A stretch of 64,000 nt of DNA from Phoronis australis (Eukaryota; Phoronida; Phoronidae): NCBI GenBank assembly GCA_002633005.1, contig NMRA01000185.1, forward strand, positions 217,921 to 281,920, read 5' to 3'. A program made the translations under genes and the position numbers. Numbering within the stretch: the stretch's first letter is position 1; the number at the start of each line of letters is the position of its first letter. This document shows positions 12,501-24,500 of this stretch, one piece after another. The notes under the pieces are model-generated. The model made no database searches, was not told the origin of the DNA, and worked only from the letters and a program-made list of their open reading frames with translations.

Positions 12501-15500
12501 AGACGGTCTTAAATTTTATTTCACTTACATAATAGTGAACATACTGTGGTGATCAAATTGTTTTTGACATTACTCATTGTTAATGTGAACATGCGCAAAC
12601 TGTCTAAGAGTTTAACTTCCGCGCTGACCCAGTTTGCGATAATGGGGCGTAAGTGAAACTGAAGTGGAGCAACTCGCACCATGTCAAGTGTTCCTTGTAT
12701 AAAAACCGCTCAAGACATAAGAAAGCAAATTCACACAAGTATTCAAAGGCTTGACCACTAACTAACCACATGATTAAGGCTGTACTTAGGATAACTATGT
12801 CCTAATTACTTTACAAGCACTTCTTGACAAGGTGAATGACCAATAGGCCAGTCAATATCAAGCCCTTTTAATTTTCTTTGAATAGACTTCTAATGAGTGA
12901 TAAGGCACAAACTCAGAAAATGTCTAAGTTTTCAATAATCTGATAACATTCTAAAAGCAAATTCATTAGAACCATACCTAAGGCTTTCTGCATTAAAATG
13001 CCGATGCTGAAGAATTGTTCTCAGGCATCCTTCCTACAGTAAATTAGTTTTGAACTTTTTGTTGTATAAACTAACACAACCCCAAATTTTACAAACATTG
13101 GGGCTTAAAAACTGGTGCTTGAAAATAGGAATTTAACACTCCAACACGATAACCTTTATCAAAATTGTCATCTAATTGCTCTGGTCAAGTCAAAAAACAT
13201 TCACCAGACTTTTCAAAACGTTTACAAGATCAAGAGAACACAGCTAATAATTACACTTTGTTTGAATTCTTGCGATAACTTTTCTAGATTACCAAAAGAA
13301 AGTTGCCAAAAATATTCGTTTTAATGCGCCTATTGTGTCCTGTACTGAAGAAAATATAACCAACAAAATTCTGTGTACCTTGACAAAATGGCCACCACAA
13401 TGACATATTATGCCATTTTGAAATGGAAATATAAACTGTTGCTTACATTGTGCGGGGAAATGCATTGCTTTACACAGGCAGCTTTTAAGCTCACTTTATA
13501 CGAAAAATACAGATTTTAGGAGCATTCGTGGTTTTGAATACAAAAAGAGCAGCCCCATCCACACAATGCTGGATCTGATGACAAAAAACTAGACTTGGGT
13601 CCTCAAGCCATTGAGGAGTCTCAAATTATGAAAAGATTTCATGTTAATCAATGAAGAAATACCAGGTAACATAAACCTCAAAAATATTTATAGAGCAATT
13701 AACCCTCGAGGTTATGAAACCTATTTTCATTGACAAAGGCTGAAACTCTGCTATGACTTGTGGCTAGAATCAGGATGCGATATTTGATAGTACTTAAACC
13801 AGGAACTGAAATCTAATAATATGAAACCCAGTCATTATTACTCACAAGACTCATTGAAATGCAGGTCCCATCTTACTACTTTGTACTTACTGTAAGTATC
13901 CATTCCCCTTGCACTTCCAATAACATCGTAATGCATGTTTTCAAAGACAAAATATCTGATCTTAGCTCTGATTACCATTAATCACTGAGTGACAATTTTC
14001 GATGTGGCAGCAAGACTAAGATAGAATTCTGATCAAAGTAGATCAATACATTACCCGAAGCCTGTCCAAAAGAGTGTAACCCACGACTCTCTAGGCCATA
14101 CACTGTGGTTGTCTCAGCCCAGAGACGGCCAGAAAAGAACTGCTGCGGTCACCCTTTTTGAGTTGGTAACGCTCACTTAAGATAACACCTTTGGCGCAAA
14201 ACCCCACCCAAACATTCATACCTTATGTTGTCAATGACAATTCTGGTACTGTAATTATTTTTGTACAAAATAAATGAAGAATTCCCCTATAGCATACGTG
14301 TACATTAGCCACTCACACCTCTGGAAAATCCTCATGATGTCATGTACTTGGATGAGGAATTATTGAATGGCCGCAATATAGGTCGTCTACGGAATGGCCG
14401 CAATAAAGGTCATCAGGCTTTTTATTAGTTCGCACTGCATGGTCAACTAATTACCATACTGAATGGTGTTATTACCTACGGTCAGTTGATTCACAACTCT
14501 TAGAGCATGACATAGTTTTGGCACCCAGGGCTTGTCGTGTTTTATGTCTTCTTGAAGAGCAAAGCATTCCGAGTATACCTAAGGCAACATATCCAGCTTT
14601 ATTCTTTGATATAAAACATATACATAACACGACCAGGGAGTTTTGAATTACCATGACCACTTTGATGATACTGTACTTGAAATTTCAACATAGCCAGTCC
14701 ATAACTCTGAGGTAATAAGAGATTCCGTATCCATAAGTCAGTGAAAAAAATTCTATTAGAACAAGAGCAGTAGCCACACAGTGAGACTGAAACTCTGATG
14801 TACTGATTCGATTCAGTTTCCAAAGTGCAGAGAATTCTGCTAGAACAGGAGCAAGCCACGCAGTGAGAGTGAAGTTGAAAGAAGACACCGCAATTTTTGA
14901 AAAGTCGGAGGTGGGCATTTCTACTAAACACTTCAAACTAGGGAGCAAGAATTAAATAAAACGTAGCTTTTGGAAAGCATGATAAATTTCCTGCTTGAAT
15001 AAGCTGGCCATTGGCTGTTAGCGAGTTTCGTATTGTTAGATGTGAACTACAATTTGTGCGACACTCACATTCAGACAGTGTCATTGATGTAAATCTGGGG
15101 TGGATGACGAGTCAGGCATTGAGGCTTTGAAGCAAAAATTTGGACATTTCGTGAATATGTGTCAGGTCAAACAATGGTGATAATTCTGGCCAGTTTGGTG
15201 TTAGTCTGGAAGAGCTGAGAAAGAAATACCATGTGCTAGTGATTAGTGTTTTCTTTTGTCACTGAGCCTCCAAAGACTGATCTTGCCTAAGGCTCAGAAT
15301 AACTCTGGCCATCTTTGTTCCACACTTTAATCTGATTGTCATAACAAACTCTCCAAATATTATTGTTAATCAGAACAAATGATTAACAACTGATAACAAC
15401 AGAAACAACCAGGACAATATGATAAACAAGTGAAGAAAATAATATTTTGCTAATGTTTTTCCAAAAGTCCCCTATATTGAACTTAGTGATAGTAAAACTT

Positions 15501-18500
15501 GGCACAAACATCACATCTTGCTATTTTCATGGAAATGTGGCCATTTGTCAAACATGCCTCAAGTCTACGCAAGCCCAGCTACTCAGATTTTTCTGTGAAG
15601 TGATTATTTGAAAAAACTCATGACAAGTTTTCCTGCTTTGTACTACTACAGATCCTTTTGAGTAAACTCATTGTAATAAAATCTTTTATCTAACTCACCA
15701 CTGCTGACTTTTTAAATCACAAAAGGATGCCACAATGTCAAAAATGAGCTCATCTTCTGCAATTGTATATATAAAATAAAATAAAATAAATATCAAAAAG
15801 AAGAACTTTCTGTCCACTTTGTAGTTGGACGCATGGCTGATGAAATTAAATTGTAAAAGTGCCCTTTTGTACAAAACTTTAACAGTGAGGTACCCTCAAC
15901 TAGCTGAGGAGCACATCCCATATACTTCTACTGTAGTTAGCTCAGAGAGACAACAAAATGAAGCTTCCCTTAAAGCTACACTAGAGGAGGCAGTGTGGCC
16001 TAGTGTGATAGGTGCCCGCCTTCTTTACTCGAGGTCGTGGGTTCGAGTCCCACTGGGCCACACTGCTAGACCTTCGAGTCAGGTTTCTAGCGGCCTCAGC
16101 TCGGTTCTAACTATATAATAAAGCACAAAAATGGTTCCAGGTGATCAGTGCAAGGGGCCCACATGCCCGGCCTGCGCACGTCTGGTACAACGTGTACCTG
16201 ACCACCAGTAATTATTTTTTAAAGGTACACTTTCCGCTTCTTCTCATTACAAAACTTCATAAAGGGACTTTGACCGAAAACCAATCTAGTCAACATTTAT
16301 TCCCAAATGGTGCTCTTTAAAAATGTGTCCAAATAAACAGAATTTCTTTTGAAAATTTAAAACAAATTTGAATTTCAGGTGGAACACCAACAAAATGGCC
16401 ACCATAATTAAACAGAGTTGAACTTCTCTTTTCAATGAATTGTCAGCAGTAAAAAAATAAATAAATTCTATTTTAGTGATGTCTTTCAACTCATAAAACT
16501 GCTTCTGTATTATAAACTGGTGAAAATAAAGGAATGTAAGTCTTTAATGGAACTGATTACCATTCATGTTAAATCAAATCCAGTATCACAATTTTCTGAC
16601 AATCAATAACTCCAAATTGCACATTTTACTGTGAATTGCCATTATCTTTCCGTTTGCTAGACATGCTGTTCTCAGAAGGTCTACATCACAATGCAAATTG
16701 GTTTATGCTCGCTAGTTGTTTGGCGAATAGACCGGCTGACGTATAAAACAGGCTTGCGGTTAACAAAAAAGGCCAAAAACAGAAAGATGTCACCTTAATA
16801 GAACATATTTGCCAAATTTCATGAACATGCCTAATACAAAAATTGTAAAGTCACAATTATTAAAAATGGACACAAGGTGGCACACAACAGGCCTTCATGC
16901 AGCGTACGTCCTGGGCGTCCATTTGGACACCCTAGCACTAATGTAGACGCCCTGGCAAGGACGCCCAATGTATCATTTGGACGCCCTGTCAATCAGAATT
17001 TCTCCAGTTTGGACACCCACATAGAAAGATTACTAAGACTCCCAGTTAATCAAAGGGGGAAGTTGGCCCTTTCAACTCGAAAGCAATATACAAAGTATTT
17101 AAAATGTTGCAATATTCAAGCTATTCTCAAACTATTTGGTAGACCTATCAATCATTAGCACGTGGTTGGTTGCCAGAGTGTCTGCTTTCAATAGACTCAC
17201 ATGCCACTTTATATAGGGACATGGACCTTGCTTAACTCCAAACTGGTGTTTCAGAGCTGTAATTTCATGTACTTCATCTTTTTTTAAAAATACCAAAAGC
17301 AAAATAAATGTCATTATTTTAATAATATGATGTGCCGCAAGAATATCCCCATTTAAAATGTTTGAGTTTTCGCCTGTTTCATGCTTTTCTATGTGCGTCT
17401 AAAATGGAGCAGCAATGACACCTGTTGTCAAAATATAAACCACACATCATCTGTGCATTTTTCTTTTGTTGGTAACTGCAGCTTTGATGACTCATTGTAC
17501 AGAATATAAAGCTAGTGAAGTTGATATAATAAACTTTATAACAGAATTTGACTTGAGATGACCAAAAACAGTGCACTCATCGTTCAACCAATATCTGTAA
17601 TATCTGTAATACCCGTTTGGTAAACTATTTGGCTGTTTTCGTAAATTTAAACATAAAAGTCTTGATCAACAGTTTTTTAGTACTTAAAAAAGCCCAATAC
17701 AAGGGAGCTGTTTTTGTAAACTTAGGTGTAAAAGCCTTGTTCAACGCATTTTTTAATTGTAAAAAAAACTCACAGAGTGTGTTGGGGGGGGGTTACTGGT
17801 GAATGGGGTGGGGAGGGGGGGTAATGGACGCCCTGGAATATTGGGAACCCCATTTTGGACACCCTATGTTCGAAATCCTAGATGAAGCCCTGGCACACAA
17901 TATGTCAAATCCATCCGAAAATAGGAAGGCATCAATCGGCTTATTGATAGAAACCTATTTGCTCCAAAAAAACAAGCAAACATAAAATACTTAAACTTCC
18001 ACTGAGGGACACAGCAGCAGTCGGATCCCTCCGAAAGTTGTCATCATCCGTCATATAATATAGGAATGTTTACATCTGCCAACTTTCAGGGATGTTTTCC
18101 AAGGAGATTTGGAGTTACATCAGGAAATGCCGGATGCTCAGAGATGACAACAGTATGCCCCCACGTGTATATATATGTACGCATAACAATCAAGTCATAA
18201 TATTTAAGTTATGATAGAAATGTCTTCTTTGTGACTTGAATATACCCATGTGAAAGCCTGCACCATTTTAGTGGATTAAATGTATTTTCCGAGACAAAAA
18301 CGTACTATTCATTTTAATTTAGCAGATCTGAAATTGAAAAGTTTTAGGTTAACTGAAATTAAGACAGCGTAAGAACGTAAAATTAGAATTTATTATTATA
18401 AAAAGTTTGTTGTCCCTCAAAGATGGCTGGGTAGAAAATAAAGCGAGCTTAATGCTCTTCATGGCATCAATCAGTGTATTTCAAACACTGTTTCTCATCA

Positions 18501-21500
18501 TTGATTTTTCTAGTTATTACAATATCCGTAGTGTCTGGAAATATGATTAGGTTTTGACATATCAAAGTACTCTAAAAGGTCGTAACAACATAATCTATTT
18601 TCAGTAATTATAATTACGCTAGAAAAGCTCATTTCCGAAGAATATATCAACTGAATGACGAAAAAATGATTACAACAGCGATAGCAAACCAAGCAACGAA
18701 TCCATTTTCAAGTTATTTTAAAGGTAACTAAGTAAGTAAGTATTACTGTGGAGTGAGTCAAAATTAAATCATTGTCCACAACAGTTTAGCAACAAGGAAA
18801 TAACAGTACATTTGCCAGACATTAATCACTCAATAAAGCATGGCGAGAGATATGGCCCTACCAGACTTCAACATGGCAATAGAACTCTCTTTTGTAACAG
18901 AGATAAAAAGGGGGTGACCCAGTTTTGGAAATCAGGCACATTTCCGTGTCTCATTGATGTCAAGAAGGCAAAGAATTTCAAATCACTTATCCACCAGTAT
19001 TTGTCCAATTTATCAACACGGCACAGCAGTAATTGGCACTGGAAAGACGACTAGAGTAATGCAGCCGAAAAAATTTTGTAAAGAATTAGATAACTACAAA
19101 TAACATGCAACTCCAGTGGCATGGAAACCCAGCAGGAAATGTGCCTGACGGATATTAACGGTATTGAGGATAATTACAGCAAGGTTCGAGTGTCGCTGTG
19201 TAACACAGGATGGCTCTATTGGTCACTTTTCCAGCATAGAGTAGACCCTGGGCTCTTAAGGGCTGGCATTCATGTTGGTCCTGCGTAACACATTGACAGT
19301 TTGTCCCAGGTAATCACCACACCTAAGGGGCCAGTCAATTACGAGGGACTTCAACTTTAGTCCTGAGGAAATTGAACTATCTACACAGCTAATGAGTTCA
19401 CTAAACCTAATTGGATCCAATAACAGCTTTGACACAATTATCATATTTTAAGGAATTGCCCACATTAGATCCCATTAGAAAAGCAATTCCAATAACAGCC
19501 AGGGCATAATTATCACATCTAGTAATTACCCATCCCTTACGGAAAATTCCAACAGGATTTCCTATTGTATTCACATAGGAAACCCTACAGGAATCCATAT
19601 AGGATTTCCTATCACTGCAGTCATTGTATCTGTGTTTAAGGACCATGTGTCTGTATCTGGCTCTAGTTATCACTGCAGTCATTGTATCTGTGTATTAAGG
19701 CCCATGTGTCTGTAACTGGCTCTAGTTATCACTGCAGTCATTGTATCTATATTTAGGCATGTGCACCTGTATCTGGAACATTGCTTTCTTTTCAAAAACA
19801 AAGTTTGTTATAGGATCTCACGAATTGTTGCATGAGCCATTCAAACTTCTGCTGCCAAAAACTCTTGTTAAATAGTATTTTTCGATAGACAATAAGTCAC
19901 ATGAAGCACTACTTTTGTGTCCGAGGCCAGGGAACGTAGTAGCGACACGGCGAAGCTAGGTCACCATCCACGTAGGGAGAAAAGGCTTTTAACTAAACTC
20001 TCTATAGAAAATTAATACCCGAAAAAAGTATCCAGGTACCTACCCGAGAAAATACCTCAAGCTAAATTATCTGCCAAACACAATAGCTAAGATGGTTATT
20101 GAAAGTTGTCACTCCACGCATAATCTATCACGAGTGCTGATAGCTTATTCTGTCTCTTTTGTTCATACTTACCATATTTCAATCAAAGGGAAGAAGTAAG
20201 TACTGAATTGCCATCAACAGCTATTGTTTTGCAATAGATTAGTCAAGCTTCACTCATATGACAAAAATTCCTTGATGGCTTTTGCATCACACAAGGCACA
20301 TGCACCAAATTTCTGATTGCCACATAGCCTTACATGCAGGCACATAGGCTCTGTACCAGCCAATTCTATTATTCTGGCATGATTGTAAATCAATTTAACA
20401 AGAACACTTTAAACTGCCATAGCTTTCAAAAAAAGTGCTTGAGACTTATTGAATTTCAATGAATCACCTAGCCAGGGAGTGGTAGAGACCCATAAGAGCA
20501 CCCTCTTTCAACAACAGATCTGCAGTGTATAAACACAGTGTTAAAAACCAGTGAATAGGCAGCCACAAAACAAATTCATTGGCCAAATAATTGCTTTTTC
20601 AACATCACTTAGGGCAGACAATGAAAACTTCAAGGCTATGTTGTAGTATTAGCCAATAGTTTCTAACAAAGAATGACATTTTCAGGGAAAATATTTGTAT
20701 ATAATACATCCATCAAGTCCATTATGGACACAGGTCAAGTTACAGTGCCAAGGAATGTCCCAAGAAGCCAATCATCCATAATAAGTAAAACCTATTGATT
20801 ACATTAGCTCTCTGCCATAAAGTCATGATTATCAAAAATCTTACAACCAGCGCAGCTACTGAAAACTTCATATTTCAAAATCATAATATATAAACAGACA
20901 CAACATTTCAATGTTCCATAAGAGCATCACAAGGCAAAAAAGAAAGAAGTGACAAAGAATTGAAAGTGACATTGAAAATTCAGAGGCATGAAGATTGCAT
21001 GAAGGAATACCAGTCCTCTGACAGCAATAGCGTGAAAATCGATTGTTCTCCGCACAGTCACAAGGTGGATGTCCTAATACACTCAGTCAAAACTAGGAAA
21101 CGCTTTACATCAAAAGTGAAGCCCACACAGACTTACCCTAGAACAGCCCCCTGGAAAGAAATGTCGCTAGGTTTGGGTGCTGTCTGGACGCTACGGTACT
21201 TAAACTAGAGCAACTTGCCCACCTTATCAAGATAGGGTAACTTGTTCTAGGACAGCTTGCGCCACTCCTAATCGTTGTATGGCCGCAAACCTGGGGCAAG
21301 GCACAAGTAATTATCAGTTGTGACTACATAAAGACGAGTCGTTTTGCACACCGTATTCTCATTACATAGATGTTCATTGTCATGCACAGAGCAAAAACTT
21401 CCACCTTGCATTAGTTATCGGATGTGTGTGTGTGTGTGTGTGTGTGTTTGTGTGTGTGCATGCATGCGTGCGTGTGCGTGATCCACTGAAAGTGGGGGAA

Positions 21501-24500
21501 GTTTCACTAGTGCAAGTTGTTCAATTGTTCAAGGCAAGTCTGTTTGTGGATGACACTGAAGAGTCATTGTTTCTAAAGCAAGTCAATGCCGCCCAAGAGT
21601 CGTTGAAGCAAAAACATAGGTTAGTCCTCTCCCACCTGTGCAGATGCAATCTGTTAGTTACAATTAAATCAAAACAAAAGAATCTGGTTGGTGATTCAGG
21701 AAACTTGTTCTCCAGAACCTTTCAGGTGTAATATCCGATTGTCCTTGTTTGACTTAATGTGCAAATATTTGATAAAACCTCAACTAATGACTCAGTTATG
21801 CAGGAATCCAGAAACCAGTAAATGCAAAGACAATGCTGAAAACGGATATTGGTAATTTCAAAAGTTAAGGACATGAAAAAGTCTTCAAAGCTCAACCCCT
21901 CTCACCCCCCCCCAAAAAAAAGGAAGTGATTTTATCGAACCAACGCTTTTATTCACTATTCCTAACTACTAGGTGCAACGAAACTACGTCTAAATCTTTC
22001 CACACTATGACTGAAAATAATTTCTATTCTCTTTCAGTTAATTCGCTGCAGCAAGCATCAATTGACGTCACTTTCCCCACCAGCAAAACCGCCCTTACAT
22101 TTTCTACTAATTGACCTATCGCAAGCTACCCCTTGTGAAAAGTCATCGACAATGTGTTGTTTGTTGGTACAGAAAGGTGTGTCAAGAATACTTCGTTCTG
22201 ATTGGTCAGTTAACGCATCAGTCAAAATCTTGGCGATAGGTCAACCTATCGCAAGTCCACCTCCTTGTGAAAAGTCACTGGCAACGCGCGTTGTTTTTCG
22301 GGTAAAATGTCGGCTTAAAAATGCAGATGACGGTGTGTCAAGAATGTTTCGTTCTGACTGGTCAGTTACGCTATCAGTCAAAATCCTGGCCATAGGTCAA
22401 TATTCTCTCTGAATGCTTCATGTACATTAGGTGGCACTGAACAGTTAGGCTGCGGCCGCGGCCAATTTGCACCCCCAAAATTAAAATTTTGGGGTAGGCC
22501 AAGTTTGGGGGCATTTTGTCTGTAGGCACTGCATGTAGGCTCAGTGAGTGTGGTAATTGTTTGTATTTGTGAACCTGCTGAGAATGAAAAAAAGGCCATT
22601 TTCTCCGCTGTAGCTACACTCTTCTTCAAGGTGAGTGAGCAGGTCGCCCCCTGTTGCAATTGTGCATTGCTGTGTACTGAGAAATTGGCAGCGATTTCAG
22701 GTAGCCCTCAAAGAAGCCAGATTTACAAAAAAAAACTAGTTGGTTAACAGTACTTTTGGACCACATTTTGGAATCGGTAGGAAATTTTTGCTTTCGGAGT
22801 CTAATGTTGGTTTTAGTCAAGCATCGGCAGGGAAGTGGTGGTTTTGGGGTGAAAAGTACTGATTTCGCATTTGTGCCCTTATCTTTCTTAGTCTGGCTTG
22901 GTTTCCTCTGGGAGTGAAAGGGTCAAAACTACAAGAGAGAATAAAGTTTCTGTGCTCATCTGTAGGGCGTGTGATGTGAAATGACTCAAAACTTTTCTTT
23001 ATTTGCATGCAGTTTTTGACAGAGTGAAGAAAGGGTGAAGAGTCCATTGACGTGTGTTCTGATAGGCAAACCCCTGTGAGAACTGTTCAGTGCCTCGAGG
23101 GTTAACTAGTTCTTGGGGTTAAACACCAGATTGCATACTAATATCTGATTCACATTGACCTCACTATACCTGTGTTGAATGTTGTGACCTCTAGCAATTA
23201 CTCCCATCAGAATGGAGTGAACCTTTCCCAATACAGAGGAGTTATGCAACTCTGCAGTTCAGTCCACTTATTTTGAGTTGGGATGGCAATTTAAGGTTAT
23301 GTAAGGCACTAGAAAACTGACCAAATTGGCTAATTTCAAATCTCACAAATGGCTGATCTGTTACACAAGAAACCCTACATAGCTACCATACGCTTTATGC
23401 AAGCGTTCTCCTAAATGCGCTTAGGGGTTGTTTTAAAAATTTCCACCTTTACATGACAGGCTATCAAAAATAGGACATTCATGACTTTTCTGAAAATGTT
23501 GAAACAAAACCGAAATGACAATTTGGAAAACTGCATTTTCGAGACTTCACCTTGAAAACTTATATCAACTGAAATTTGGCCATTGTTTTGCTATGAACGT
23601 GCCTTTCTTTTTGCTTAATTTGGCTAAATTAATATGAAGTCAAAATTCAAATTCTATACCTTTACTGACTTCAAATTTATAATTTTGTTCATATTTGTCA
23701 ATAAGACCTGCATAACATTAAGTCTGGGAGTTAGGCTTTCCTACTGACAGAGACTTTGCAAAATGGGAGTTGCTGCTTTGGGAAATTTAAGTTGTTAGTT
23801 TAGCGAACCTTTCGTCCAAAGTTGGACAGCTTCAAACAATGCACTAACTTGTCATGTCAAGGAATTTTTTTTTTGAGTTCAAATCCTGATTCAGGACTTT
23901 TCTTCCTCAAACAGATGTTGGTTACTCCAAATGAGCTCAAACTACTCAAATACGCTTTAAAACACAAGAAATAAGATTTTAAACACTCGAACACAAGACA
24001 CGACACAAAAATGATCCCCCAACTGTGCTACCACCTCTCAGTGTGGTTGGCAGACGGGAAAAATGTTTATTGCCAGAGTATTTATTAAAGTTTGAACTAT
24101 TTACAAAAAAAACTCTTCCAAAGGTGTCGATCTACACTCAAATGGTATTTACAGCGACGTTACTTTGATGGTTTAGCCAAGGTGAAGCATCATTAGCATA
24201 ATGCACCATCGGCTAGCATGTCACATGATACGTGAAGTTGCCTTTCCGCATCATACTGTGTCACCATGACAACAGAGAACAAAGCAAGATAGAGTGGAAT
24301 GTAGTTGAGTTGAATTGAGGTGTGAATAAAACATCATATCAGGATTCAAGCACTAGACTCAATAAGCCAAACCATTCAATACACTTGGCAATTTATGGTG
24401 AGCTCAGAGTGATGCTCAAAACATTGTTACCATTACCGGCAGGCTCTAATGTGTTGTCCAGACACAAACTTACCCTAGAACAAGTTACTCCTGGAACGGG

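Noticed and set aside
16000-16062. Possible functional tRNA gene
   Set aside because: The T arm and acceptor pair well but the D and anticodon arms do not, no anticodon is clear, and a SINE-like tail follows.
22473-22494. ccccaaaa...ttttgggg hairpin
   Set aside because: Only an 8-bp stem in a biased-composition patch next to a MITE; not distinctive enough.
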